A stretch of 64,000 nucleotides of DNA from UBA5314 sp035560815 (GCA_035560815.1 DATMYR010000055.1:1-64000); one strand, 5' to 3'. Positions 17,542 to 26,264 are shown, numbered from the stretch's first letter. The notes: generated by a model from the letters alone, not told the origin. Program-made: numbers and translations.

Positions 17542-17619
17542 TGGGGTGGGTGATGGGACTCGAACCCACGACCCCCAGAGCCACAATCTGGTACTCTAAC
17601 CAACTGAGCTACACCCACC
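17542..17619 (-). tRNA. tRNA-His (anticodon GTG)
   Basis: A 78-base gene including the encoded G at position -1 opposite C73, the tRNA-His identity pair. Acceptor GTGGGTG/CACCCAC, anticodon arm CCAGA-TTGTGGC-TCTGG, CCA encoded. Confidence 0.96.
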
Positions 17620-17634
17620 ACAGGCATCTACACA

Positions 17635-17711
<77 letters not shown>

Positions 17712-17729
17712 AAAAATGAATCATAATAA

Positions 17730-17803
<74 letters not shown>

Positions 17804-17814
17804 CCGCAAAGTGT

Positions 17815-17843
17815 ATTATACAATTAATAAAAGGGTATTTCAA
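17815..17843 (-). promoter_or_regulatory. Promoter of the tRNA cluster
   Basis: On the minus strand TTGAAA (17843-17838) and TATAAT (17820-17815) are 17 bases apart, with the first tRNA beginning 12 bases after the -10 box. All five tRNA genes up to the terminator are probably one transcript. Confidence 0.85.
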
Positions 17844-17987
17844 GCCGCATTCGGAAATTTCGGAATTTCTGTATCGATCGGCTTACTACAGGGAAAAACC
17901 GCAAGAAGACGCAAAATTTTGGAAATAACTCCCCTTGCCGATGGCCGCAAATCTAAAGCGCTTTCGAAAACATACCTGTAGCAACAC

Positions 17988-19637
17988 TTACTGGTGAGTG
18001 AGAGCATCATAGAGACGGTAGCCACCGCTGATGTTTTTGACCCGATAACCCCGTTGTTTGAGAATGCGACTGGCTACGTAACTTCGCAGCCCCACCTGGC
18101 AGTAAATTAGAATTTCACGGTCTTTGGGGATTTCGTCTAGGCGGTTTCGTATTTCATCTACCGGCAGGTTATAAGCGCCCTCGGCCATGCCGCTGGTGGT
18201 CTCAGATGGGGTGCGGGCATCGATGAGAAAAGCACCCTGCTGCACCTTAACGGGCACATCCTGCCAGTATACAACTTCCACCTGATGGTCCAGGATATTC
18301 CCGGCCACATAGGCTGTCATATTCACAGGGTCTTTGGCCGAAGAGAACGGAGGAGCATATGCCAGTTCCAGCTCCTGCAAGTCAAAAACGCTGAGCCCTG
18401 ACCGGATAGCTGTAGCCAGGACGTCGATGCGTTTGTCCACCCCTTCGCTGCCTACAATCTGGGCACCTAAAACCCGACCTTCTCCGGGTGTGAAAAGCAG
18501 TTTGATACACATTTGCCGGGCCCCGGGATAATAGGTGGCATGGGAGAAAGGATGTACATGGCAGGACAAGAAATCCACACCCAAACGGGTTAAATTTTTA
18601 GCATTTTGCCCGGTGGTTGCAGCCACCATATCCATGACCTTAACGATCGAGGTTCCCTGGGTTCCACGGAACTTCCTGGGCGTTCCGGCTATGTTATTGG
18701 CCACCACCCACCCCTGACGGTTGGCCGGGCCCGCCAGAGGAAGCCAGGCGGCTTCACCGCTGATCAGATCCTGCACCTGAATGGCATCACCTGCGGCATA
18801 AATGTGGGGATCCGAGGTCTGCAGGTATTCATTAACCAGAATGCCTTTGGCCCCTATCTCCAAGCCGGCTTCACGAGCCAGATCTGTTTCAGGTCTAACC
18901 CCCATACCCATAACCACCAGGTCGGTTGTAATTAACTGGCCGTTTTCCAACCTTACCACCTGGGCCAGGTCTTCTCCTTCCAGGGCCACCACCCGGGAAA
19001 CCAAATGTAAATCCACTTCTTTTTCCCGAAGGTGACGGTGCAGGAAGGCAGCCATTTCCGGATCCAGGGGTTGCATAACCTGGGAGCCGGCTTCCACCAA
19101 GTGCACCTTGAGTCCGGCAGCCTGCAGCATTTCGGCCATCTCCAGCCCGATGAAGCCACCGCCGATTACTACGGCATCCGAAGGCTGGTGAGTCTCAATA
19201 TAGGCTTTGATAATATCGCTGTCCGGAACGTTTCTCACCTGAAATACATTGGGCAGGCTGATTCCCGGCAGATCGGGCATGATGGGCGTGGAGCCCGGGC
19301 ATAACACAAGATAGTCGTAGCTTTCCTGGTATTCTTCGTTTTTGACATAATCAAATACTACGACTTTATTTTCCGCTGCCAGAATGCGTTTAACCTCCTG
19401 GCGGATGCGAACATCGATAGCGAATCGGTTTTTCATGGAACGAGGGGTCTGAACCAGTAGGCTGTTACGCTTGTTGATTACGCCACCTACAAAATAGGGG
19501 AGTCCGCAGTTGGCAAAGGAAATATATTCGCCCCGTTCAAACATAATGATTTCGGCATTTTCATCCATCCTGCGCAGACGGGCGGCAGCACTGGCCCCCG
19601 CGGCTACACCCCCGATAATTAGTACTTTTTTTCCCAT
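17988..19637 (-). CDS. CoA-disulfide reductase family flavoprotein with C-terminal rhodanese domain
   Basis: A FAD/NAD(P)H disulfide reductase of 549 residues. The FAD motif GGVAAGASAAARLRR is at the N terminus; FANCGLPYFVGG carries the single redox Cys44 typical of CoA-disulfide, persulfide and polysulfide reductases. GGGFIGLEMAE is the NAD-binding motif, and VNEYLQTSDPHIYAAGDA the second FAD motif. The rhodanese domain (about 450-549) has active-site Cys513 in YCQVGLRSY, so it can carry persulfide sulfur. The fusion fits reduction of CoA-persulfide or polysulfide, keeping the CoA pool reduced. Monocistronic; the ribosome site before ATG 19637 is weak. Confidence 0.92.
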   Translation of the reverse strand: MGKKVLIIGGVAAGASAAARLRRMDENAEIIMFERGEYISFANCGLPYFVGGVINKRNSLLVQTPRSMKNRFAIDVRIRQEVKRILAAENKVVVFDYVKNEEYQESYDYLVLCPGSTPIMPDLPGISLPNVFQVRNVPDSDIIKAYIETHQPSDAVVIGGGFIGLEMAEMLQAAGLKVHLVEAGSQVMQPLDPEMAAFLHRHLREKEVDLHLVSRVVALEGEDLAQVVRLENGQLITTDLVVMGMGVRPETDLAREAGLEIGAKGILVNEYLQTSDPHIYAAGDAIQVQDLISGEAAWLPLAGPANRQGWVVANNIAGTPRKFRGTQGTSIVKVMDMVAATTGQNAKNLTRLGVDFLSCHVHPFSHATYYPGARQMCIKLLFTPGEGRVLGAQIVGSEGVDKRIDVLATAIRSGLSVFDLQELELAYAPPFSSAKDPVNMTAYVAGNILDHQVEVVYWQDVPVKVQQGAFLIDARTPSETTSGMAEGAYNLPVDEIRNRLDEIPKDREILIYCQVGLRSYVASRILKQRGYRVKNISGGYRLYDALTHQ

Positions 19638-19992
19638 CCTGGCCCCGGTTAGAATCTGTAAAAAAACAGATCCACCCGGATTTCACCTGCCTTTCCTTTT
19701 GATTGATTCGTTCCGGGCTTGACTGGCGGGTTCTAGATGCACCAGTTCAGTCTCGTTCCAGTGCCCGGAAGCACGAAGATCACAGGATATATCCGCCCCA
19801 TGAAAAAAGAAAAATGATGGGTGCGAAAAAGAGCGGTTTCTAGGTGCTTCTTTAATCATAACATTCAGGATCAGGGGAGAAAAGCTGCCGGTTCGGGGAG
19901 TGATTATTGCTTATTGATAGGTGGCTTAAGGCAGGCTAATGAGAAAATATACCAGTAGCAAAGGGAATGCTGTTTTACCGCCAAAAAGGGAA
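19638..19992. other. Intergenic stretch, nothing recognised
   Basis: About 355 bases between two minus-strand genes. No RNA gene, strong hairpin with T tract or clear promoter was seen. Confidence 0.5.
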
Positions 19993-20550
19993 CTACAAAG
20001 CCTCTATCTTATCCTGGTTGAGGCCCAATAGACCAACGAGGCAGGAATAATAAGGACTATCCGCAGCCAAAAGCAGTTGATGAGTGCTGTCCCGGTTCAC
20101 CCAGATAAAGAGATCCACCGGTCCATGTCCGCCCAACAAGCGATTTGCTAAATGGTGCCCATAAATAGGATTGGGCAGAGGGTTCAGAGGCTGGATGTCT
20201 TCCAGGGCCCAGACCAAATCCCCCAGGGTGGCAAAAGGCTCATGGTTGACCAGAGCCAGCACATTCGGCACCGCACTCTGGAAATTGACCGACCTGAACT
20301 GGGCGCTGGCTTCTTGAATCTTATGAAAAATACGTCTGTGCACCTTTACGACATGGTCATTATCATATACTTCGTCTTCCATGATGCTCTTAACCTCGCA
20401 ATAAAATTGAAGGTTATTGGGTGACAGCACTTTGAAATCCGGAGTTTTTCCGTAGAGAATCATTTCATCCGTAGAAAAACGAACTGGCTGCAGGCCATAG
20501 GCAATCAGGAGATCGGCTACGAATTTCTCATCCAAGAGGGATTGGGGCAT
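19993..20550 (-). CDS. Orphan protein with a PD-(D/E)xK nuclease-like motif
   Basis: A 185-residue protein of no named family that I recognise. ATG 20550 has a near-perfect ribosome site (GAGGTGAT). Residues about 35-55 read KTPDFKVLSPNN then FYCEVKSI, the arrangement PD...ExK of restriction-like nuclease folds, with preceding helices carrying DEKFVADLLIAYGL. The later part, LFIWVNRDSTHQLLLAADS, may form the remaining strands. It could be a DNA repair or restriction-type nuclease, or an inactive relative. No methylase or other partner adjoins it. Confidence 0.7.
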   Translation of the reverse strand: MPQSLLDEKFVADLLIAYGLQPVRFSTDEMILYGKTPDFKVLSPNNLQFYCEVKSIMEDEVYDNDHVVKVHRRIFHKIQEASAQFRSVNFQSAVPNVLALVNHEPFATLGDLVWALEDIQPLNPLPNPIYGHHLANRLLGGHGPVDLFIWVNRDSTHQLLLAADSPYYSCLVGLLGLNQDKIEAL

Positions 20551-20708
20551 ACTGATATCACCTCATGAATAGGTTCGCCAGGCTTCCGGAGTTCTCCTTC
20601 CTGTTCCATTCCCCAATGTGTCGCAACCGGGCATAAATCTGCCAGCGTGTAGTATGTATGAATTGCTTTACCGGGAAACCGGTTTGGGGTCGAGGATCTA
20701 AAAGTCGT

Positions 20709-21692
20709 TCAATCCATGGGTGGCGGTCCGCCAAACCATTTCTGAACCAAGTCATCGTAAAGGCCGTTAACACGTAGTTCTGCCATACCCTGCTGCATAA
20801 TACTCAGTGTATCTGTATTGCCTTTTTTCACCAGTATTCCATACAAACCGTAAGGCTCCATAAGTTTTCCCACCGGTTTGATCTTGCCTGACCGAAGGGC
20901 GTGATCAGCGATTAAGCTCCATTGGCTGATGACGGCATCTACCTCACCATTTTCCAGCTTTGCGAGCGCTTCTCCCAGTATGTCACAAGCTAACACCTGT
21001 GTTGCGGGGTCTTGCCGGTTAAGTTGATTGCATGTTTCCTGGCCCGGGGTTCCCAGCTCAGCGGCTAGTTTTTTACCATACAAATCACTCAATCCTTTGA
21101 TCGACTCATCATCACTTCTTACCGCGATGATCGACCCATCGACTAGATAAGGTTGGGTAAAATCCACCACTTGAGTGCGCGCCGGGTTAATGCTCATGGC
21201 TGAAATTGCACAATCGGCTTTACCGGCTTGTAAACCTGGTATTAATGCATCAAAACTGGTGGATTGAATCTCCATGTCATACCCCTGGGATGCGCAAATA
21301 GCCTTGATGAGATCGATATCGAAACCCTGATACTTTCCGTTTTCAACATATTCGAAGGGTGGGTAGGTGGTTTCCGACAGTATTGTGATTGTCTGGCCCC
21401 GAGGGCGGATGGTCGGCTCCGGAGCGGCGGGGTCAGATTGAATATGAATGCTGGAAGTGTAATGGAGAACAAACGCTAAGACCATTCCAAGGTTTGGACA
21501 AACACTGGAGAGGCTGTCGAAGTAGGGAAAAGCTATATTAGTTCCCGTAACCCGTGACGGGGTTTCATATCCAGATGAATAAGGCGATCTTGAATTTGCT
21601 GCCTGTCCTGTTGCATAAAGAGCTCCCGGGTGCTGGAGCACCGGCCACAACAGAAAAACGATCGCCAAACACCACGTGAAGAACTTTTTCAT
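20709..21692 (-). CDS. Extracellular amino-acid-type solute-binding protein with unusual N-terminal region
   Basis: SBP_bac_3 family periplasmic-type binding protein, 327 residues. ATG 21692 follows AAAGGAGG. A signal peptide (MKKFFTWCLAIVFLLW to about residue 30) is followed by some 75 residues of unrelated, Ser/Pro-rich sequence including a hydrophobic patch GMVLAFVLHY. The binding domain then starts with TITILSETTYPPFEY, followed by GFDIDLIKAIC, FDALIPGLQAGKADCAIS and DFTQPYL. There is no lipobox Cys and no permease or ATPase gene nearby. It may serve a distant transporter, act as a sensor, or be an old gene with a rearranged 5' end. The gap 20551-20708 holds no convincing gene. Confidence 0.85.
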   Translation of the reverse strand: MKKFFTWCLAIVFLLWPVLQHPGALYATGQAANSRSPYSSGYETPSRVTGTNIAFPYFDSLSSVCPNLGMVLAFVLHYTSSIHIQSDPAAPEPTIRPRGQTITILSETTYPPFEYVENGKYQGFDIDLIKAICASQGYDMEIQSTSFDALIPGLQAGKADCAISAMSINPARTQVVDFTQPYLVDGSIIAVRSDDESIKGLSDLYGKKLAAELGTPGQETCNQLNRQDPATQVLACDILGEALAKLENGEVDAVISQWSLIADHALRSGKIKPVGKLMEPYGLYGILVKKGNTDTLSIMQQGMAELRVNGLYDDLVQKWFGGPPPMD

Positions 21693-21963
21693 AGTCGAGC
21701 CTCCTTTTTGTATATAAAAAATTCTACATTTTACTTTAATTACCTGCTTGCGACTAAATGACCAGGCAAACAAAAAGCTTGCTAATAAAATACGGCGGAA
21801 GCTGGTCAGAAAGATATCTGATCGCTCTTTACCAGAGTATTGGGCCGGATAATGTGGTTTCTTAGTGATTATTGCAGGGGAGAACTTTCCTAAGGGGCAA
21901 TGATATAGGAGAGATTTCACCATTGTGGCAGGTCAATGCGAACGGGTAGAATAGACTTATCAG
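21693..21963. other. Upstream region of the solute-binding protein gene
   Basis: About 270 bases, AT-rich near the start. The reading frame of the binding protein stays open backward, but no ribosome site supports a longer protein. No clear promoter boxes were fixed. Confidence 0.4.
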
Positions 21964-21998
21964 AAAAAAGATAAACCGCGCTGTTATGCACGGTTTAT
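21964..21998 (-). terminator. Terminator of tRNA-Pro
   Basis: ATAAACCGCGC (21971-21981) and GCACGGTTTAT (21988-21998) form an 11-position stem with one wobble. On the minus strand it runs into TCTTTTTT. It is 10 bases beyond the tRNA end. Confidence 0.8.
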
Positions 21999-22008
21999 AA
22001 CTTCTAAT

Positions 22009-22085
22009 TGGTCGGGGCGACAGGATTCGAACCTGCGACTTTCTGGTCCCAAACCAGACGCGCTACCAAGCTGCGCTACGCCCCG
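22009..22085 (-). tRNA. tRNA-Pro (anticodon TGG)
   Basis: A 77-base cloverleaf; acceptor CGGGGCG/CGCCCCG, anticodon arm TCTGG-TTTGGGA-CCAGA, T-loop GGTTCGAATCC, CCA encoded. Confidence 0.97.
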
Positions 22086-22094
22086 AACTTCTTT

Positions 22095-22124
22095 ATGATA
22101 CCATCCGCTTTGGAAAGGTGTCAA
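22095..22124 (-). promoter_or_regulatory. Promoter of tRNA-Pro
   Basis: On the minus strand TTGACA (22124-22119) and TATCAT (22100-22095) are 18 bases apart, 10 bases before the tRNA. Confidence 0.8.
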
Positions 22125-22222
22125 TTTGTGCAGCATCAGATCCGCTCCTGGCAAAAGCGGGTTAGGAGATCCTATCGGTACCATTGCAAGGGACCAGTCG
22201 ATACTTGAAAGGAAGAACAGTC

Positions 22223-23080
22223 ATGGATACTATTTCGATACGGCCTATTGGCCAGGTCACGGCGGCGGTTCAGGATCCGGGGGAAATGCCGCCCGGAGGC
22301 CTGGAGTCAACTATTGAGGTGTTTGCACCCTATGCCGACGCACTCCTGGGGATCGAAGAAAATTCACACCTCTGGATTTTGGGCTGGTTCCATAAGGCAT
22401 CCCGCAAGGTCCTGCAGACGGTGCCCGGGCGGGTCAATACCGACCTGCCTCCCTATGGCGTTTTTGCCCTGCGTTCTCCAACTCGTCCCAATCCCATCAG
22501 CCTTTCGCTGGTGCAACTGCAGGGAGTGGAAGGGCGTTTTCTGCGCGTTAAGGGGCTGGATGCCGTGAATGGCACTCCGGTTTTGGATATCAAGCCCTAT
22601 TTTGAAAATGACAGCATCTTTTCTCCCGATACTCCCTATATCCGTGCTAAAACCAGGGATATGCGCCTTCACACGCTGGAGAGACTGGCTCGTTCCCACC
22701 ACCGCGAGGAATGTCCTGATTTTCACCTGGCAGTGCGTATGGGCTTGATTGCCGAGGACTGTTTCGGTCATCTCAATTCTCCCGGCATCCGTTTGTGGGT
22801 GCGGGGACCAGCCTGCTTGGGAGACTGCCTGCAGGGAGTAAGCCGGGCGCGGCTCGCCAACCCGGCTCGCTTTCATTTCGAAGCCCGGTCCGACTGTCGG
22901 GAAAGCACCTGGAATCTAGACCGACAATGGCTGACGATTAGCACCCGCCCCGGGCCTTTCCCGGAAAGAGTAGACCAGACGCCCGACTCTGAGCTTTTTG
23001 AAATTCACCTGTCTGAAGAGGTTGGTGATCAAACGGTTTTTAGGGAGCCAAATCTCCACGGGACAGGTCCAGAACTTTGA
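22223..23080 (+). CDS. trmO: TrmO-like tRNA methyltransferase with an extra C-terminal domain
   Basis: The first 150 residues are the TsaA/TrmO domain (ISIRPIGQVTAA, HLWILGWFHKA, FALRSPTRPNPISLS, LDAVNGTPVLDIKPY), which methylates the N6-threonylcarbamoyl-adenosine at position 37 of certain tRNAs using S-adenosylmethionine. Residues about 155-240 are extra: HHREECPDFHLAVRMGLIAE and GPACLGDCLQGVSRARLANP recall the FmdE domain, with possible metal-binding His/Cys residues. That second call is tentative. ATG 22223 follows AAAGGA. The last 41 bases overlap the convergent transpeptidase gene. Confidence 0.85.
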   Translation: MDTISIRPIGQVTAAVQDPGEMPPGGLESTIEVFAPYADALLGIEENSHLWILGWFHKASRKVLQTVPGRVNTDLPPYGVFALRSPTRPNPISLSLVQLQGVEGRFLRVKGLDAVNGTPVLDIKPYFENDSIFSPDTPYIRAKTRDMRLHTLERLARSHHREECPDFHLAVRMGLIAEDCFGHLNSPGIRLWVRGPACLGDCLQGVSRARLANPARFHFEARSDCRESTWNLDRQWLTISTRPGPFPERVDQTPDSELFEIHLSEEVGDQTVFREPNLHGTGPEL

Positions 23081-23885
23081 CCAGGGCCAACCAGGTCCGG
23101 GGGCCACTCATACCGTCCGCCTGTAGGCCTTGGTCAGTCTGAAAACGAGTTACTGCCTGCTGGGTCAAAAGGGCGAACCGGCCATCACTTCGCCCTCTAT
23201 AGTAGCCCAGCTTTTTTAAAATTACCTGCATATTCGTTACATCCCTACCCCGACTTCCAGTTTGCAGCACCCGGCCAGTACTGGTTTTACCAACAATAGC
23301 AACCGGCGTACCCAGTGGAGACAGGGGGTATATCTCTTCTACGTCCTGATTGTACATGCGGATGCAGCCATGACTCCGAGAATGCCCAATGGAGGCGGGA
23401 TTGTTGGTGCCGTGTATGCCATAGCCTCCCCAGGGAACACTGAGACGCATCCATCTAGTTCCAAAAGGCCCGCCAGGATTAAGCGCTTTTTGAACGATAG
23501 TCCAGTTGCCCAGAGGGCTGGGCGTAGAGGGTTTACCTACCGCCACCGGATAGTCCTTTTGCAGCACCGGGCTGGTAAAATAAAGCCGGTGGAGGTTGAT
23601 GTCGATGGTGATGTGGGTTCCGGCTGCTTCTACGGCTATGTCCGTTGGCGACGATGCCAGGCCTTTATGAAGTGCTATCCAGGTGTCGGGATCAACAATT
23701 CCCTTGGACTGCAAATGATGTGCTGTTTGGAAAGCGACCAAAGCTTGATGGGTTTGGGCATCGAGAATACCATTCAGGCTGCCGTTATAATAGGCCTGCG
23801 ACTGCAGATATTCTTGAAGAGCAAGGACATCCGGACCCTCCTGGAAGGGATTCGTCAAGCGCAGGAAACGGCTGGCATAGATCAT
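23040..23885 (-). CDS. L,D-transpeptidase (YkuD) flanked by two peptidoglycan-binding domains
   Basis: Cross-links peptidoglycan through a catalytic cysteine. The 281-residue protein has a PG_binding_1 domain (about 13-75), a YkuD domain (about 90-200) with His158 in GIHGTNN and SHGC (Ser171-Cys174), and a second PG_binding_1 domain (about 207-272). ATG 23885 follows GGGGAGG. No signal peptide or membrane anchor is seen, as in some spore-associated YkuD proteins, so it may act in the spore wall or leave by another route. It overlaps the 3' end of trmO tail to tail. Confidence 0.92.
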   Translation of the reverse strand: MIYASRFLRLTNPFQEGPDVLALQEYLQSQAYYNGSLNGILDAQTHQALVAFQTAHHLQSKGIVDPDTWIALHKGLASSPTDIAVEAAGTHITIDINLHRLYFTSPVLQKDYPVAVGKPSTPSPLGNWTIVQKALNPGGPFGTRWMRLSVPWGGYGIHGTNNPASIGHSRSHGCIRMYNQDVEEIYPLSPLGTPVAIVGKTSTGRVLQTGSRGRDVTNMQVILKKLGYYRGRSDGRFALLTQQAVTRFQTDQGLQADGMSGPRTWLALVKVLDLSRGDLAP

Positions 23886-24061
23886 CTTATCATCCTCCCC
23901 AATACTTCTCCCTCATCATATGAAAACCAGCCCGGACTGGATCCGGCTGAGGGCCAAAGATCCTCCCGCTAGACGCAATATAAAATTTACAAAAATTGGA
24001 AGGAATTAACTCGGCGGCTGTGGAATGTACTTTTGAATGACTAAGAAGGATGTGGTCAGGT

Positions 24062-25285
24062 ATGTTGAATGAAAAGCCTTCCATCGCATCTCTTTTGGAT
24101 AGTGCCGAACAAAGCCTGCAAGCTCATGATATAAGCAAGGCTCTCCTGGCTTTTAACCAGGTCAGGGAAAATCAGGCGCAAAATCTGCGGGCCGTGAAAG
24201 GGCTGGCTTGCTGTTATGCTTTGTTGGGCGAATTTGACCGGGCTGTTGAGTTTTGGGCGCAGGCTGCAGGCGCGGATCCCTTTGATGTTGACACCCAGGC
24301 CCAGTTACGTCTCTATCGGAGCCCTGCCTTTCAATCCTGGCTGCAGCGGATGAGTGAAGCGGTGAAAATGATTGAAATCAAGGATTATCAGCATGCGCGG
24401 GATCAATTCAAGGAGCTTCTGGAGGAGCGAGACGGAACCGTATCCTTATACCAGATATTGGGTCTGAGCCACATGGCCTGTTGCGACCCGGACAGCGCGC
24501 GAAGGGTATGGAACCGAGGTCTAGAATTTGATTCATCCAACCCCATGTTGTTAAAATACCTGATAGCCCTGGACGAAATCGAGAAGAGGAAGGCCAGCAA
24601 CCATGAGCAAAAGGACTCGCTGATAAAACAAACATGGTGCACCAGTACAGTGGGGGCAGTAATACTGGGTGCCAGCTTGGGAATTTTTCTTTTGGTACAA
24701 ATTGGCCTAGCCACCTCACCTGGACCGGCACAAAAAATCATTCTGCAGGAAGAATCCTTGTTCGGCAAACAGAATTCCCTGACATTTGGGCCTATGAATA
24801 AGCAATCATCAAATGTAAATGATCACTGGCGTCCGGCCGGTACGACCGGTTGGGCAGATCAAGCAAATGATGCAACAGTTGATTCAGAACCTGCGACGGT
24901 AAAAACCGAAGAGAAATCCTACGGGGAGGGATTCCGGGCCTATTTGCGAGGTGAGCTGGATTTAGCCCGAATTAATTTTGAGGCCGTGGTCGATCAATCC
25001 TCGGGCAGTTATATCAACCGGGAAGCTCTCTACTACCTGGCCCGAATAGAATATCTGGAGCTAGATTATGATCTGGCCGCCCCCCATTTTCAAGTATATC
25101 TGGAGCAATTTCCGGATAGTGACTACTGTGACGAGAGCCTATACTATTTGGGCTGCATTTATCACCGACAGGGTCGAGATCAGGACGCCAGGTCTGTGTT
25201 TAAGAAACTGGAAACCATGGCGCCGGAGAGCGGATATCTGAAAACTCCGGATTACTGGGAAGCACAATCGACAGGTCGCACCTGA
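24062..25285 (+). CDS. TPR-repeat protein with a single central membrane segment
   Basis: About 407 residues. The N-terminal 180 residues are tetratricopeptide-type helices (KALLAFNQVRENQAQNLRAV, GEFDRAVEFWAQAAGADPF, LYQILGLSHMACCDPDSARR). A membrane helix lies at about 194-216 (VGAVILGASLGIFLLVQIGL). After a Ser/Thr-rich linker the outer part again has TPR units (YLRGELDLARINFEAVVDQS, YDLAAPHFQVYLEQFPDS). The layout suggests scaffolds on both sides of the membrane. ATG 24062 is chosen, ATG 24050 is possible. A cell-envelope lipoprotein follows 155 bases later. Confidence 0.8.
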   Translation: MLNEKPSIASLLDSAEQSLQAHDISKALLAFNQVRENQAQNLRAVKGLACCYALLGEFDRAVEFWAQAAGADPFDVDTQAQLRLYRSPAFQSWLQRMSEAVKMIEIKDYQHARDQFKELLEERDGTVSLYQILGLSHMACCDPDSARRVWNRGLEFDSSNPMLLKYLIALDEIEKRKASNHEQKDSLIKQTWCTSTVGAVILGASLGIFLLVQIGLATSPGPAQKIILQEESLFGKQNSLTFGPMNKQSSNVNDHWRPAGTTGWADQANDATVDSEPATVKTEEKSYGEGFRAYLRGELDLARINFEAVVDQSSGSYINREALYYLARIEYLELDYDLAAPHFQVYLEQFPDSDYCDESLYYLGCIYHRQGRDQDARSVFKKLETMAPESGYLKTPDYWEAQSTGRT

Positions 25286-25440
25286 TCCCTATGCTTGGAA
25301 TCACTAGCAGGAATTGGGCCAGGGTTCTGTCGAATATAAGCTGGTAGAAAGTTCGATGGATCATGGGGATTTAGGATGCTGGTTCACAATCGCAACCCCT
25401 TCAGGACGGAGGGGGATGCATTTACAGGGAGGTTTTTTTC

Positions 25441-25944
25441 GTGAAACGACTCGGGCAGGCAGGCGTGTTCGTGTTGGGTATTTTCCTGCTCAGCGGTTGT
25501 ACGGGATCAAGCTCTGGAACGGCGGTGAGCGACAAAGGCAGCAAACCCATGGAGGGATGGCAGAAGGTTGTATCAGAGGCTAAAAAGCCTACCCAGGACG
25601 ACAGCCTTACGGAGCTTGAACATTGGAAGAACGGAGTGCGTCCCGGGCAGGATATTTCATCCAAGGCGCAGGCCACGGAACCGGGAAGCGAGCCTTCTGC
25701 CGATACAAAGGGGAGCTCAACGACGAATCCGGGGGATTACTCATCGCTGATTATCGGTAAGCTTAGTTCAATAGACCTGGATTATATCATGACTGAACTA
25801 GTGCAACTGGGCTACCTCAAAGAGAAGGGAGCCAGCGAGCAGGGACTGCGAGAAGCCATCATACAACTGCAAACAGACAACCATCTGACGGTCACCGGGA
25901 AGTTGGATCAAGCAACGCTTAACTTACTGGGAGTTAAAGACTGA
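25441..25944 (+). CDS. Lipoprotein with C-terminal peptidoglycan-binding-like domain
   Basis: A 167-residue exported lipoprotein: MKRLGQAGVFVLGIFLLSGC has the lipobox LSGC with Cys20 as the lipid anchor. A polar Ser/Thr/Glu-rich linker follows. The C-terminal 60 residues (LVQLGYLKEKG, IIQLQTDNHLTVTGKLDQATL) fit the PG_binding_1 fold. GTG 25441 sits 9 bases after GGAGGT. It probably tethers the membrane to the wall, and may work with the upstream TPR protein. Confidence 0.82.
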   Translation: MKRLGQAGVFVLGIFLLSGCTGSSSGTAVSDKGSKPMEGWQKVVSEAKKPTQDDSLTELEHWKNGVRPGQDISSKAQATEPGSEPSADTKGSSTTNPGDYSSLIIGKLSSIDLDYIMTELVQLGYLKEKGASEQGLREAIIQLQTDNHLTVTGKLDQATLNLLGVKD

Positions 25945-26007
25945 TCATCTTTACCAACAGGTGAGATGTGGCGCACTACCGGAAATAAAAGAAATTTAAG
26001 CTTCCCC

Positions 26008-26037
26008 TTGACTTTGGGCCGCCCAATTCATTATTCT
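26008..26037 (+). promoter_or_regulatory. Possible promoter of tRNA-Gly(GCC)
   Basis: TTGACT (26008-26013) is followed after 18 bases by TATTCT (26032-26037), 20 bases before the tRNA. The -10 box is only moderate. Confidence 0.5.
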
Positions 26038-26057
26038 TTTTATAGCGGAAAATATGT

Positions 26058-26132
26058 GCGGAAGTGGCTCAGTGGTAGAGCATCGCCTTGCCAAGGCGAG
26101 GGTCGCGAGTTCGAATCTCGTCTTCCGCTCCA
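26058..26132 (+). tRNA. tRNA-Gly (anticodon GCC)
   Basis: A 75-base cloverleaf; acceptor GCGGAAG/CTTCCGC, anticodon arm TCGCC-TTGCCAA-GGCGA, discriminator T, CCA encoded. It is the second glycine tRNA in the window. Confidence 0.97.
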
Positions 26133-26143
26133 TAGCTTTCATG

Positions 26144-26173
26144 CCTCGGCACCTGCCGGGGTCTTGTGTTTTT
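26144..26173 (+). terminator. Probable terminator of tRNA-Gly(GCC)
   Basis: CCTCGGC (26144-26150) and GCCGGGG (26155-26161) make a 7-pair stem (one T-G) with loop ACCT, then TCTTGTGTTTTT. Confidence 0.6.
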
Positions 26174-26264
26174 ACCTTAAAGGGGTAACGTTTAGCGATG
26201 CCGGCCGGGGGAATAATTTGTAGTGTCTAGATTCTAGAAACCATCAACGCAAGGAGGAGCATAA

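Noticed and set aside
20558..20773. Minus-strand frame ahead of the nuclease-like gene
   Set aside because: It overlaps the start of the solute-binding protein's 3' end and has no ribosome site; only its last codons touch the strong site of the next gene.
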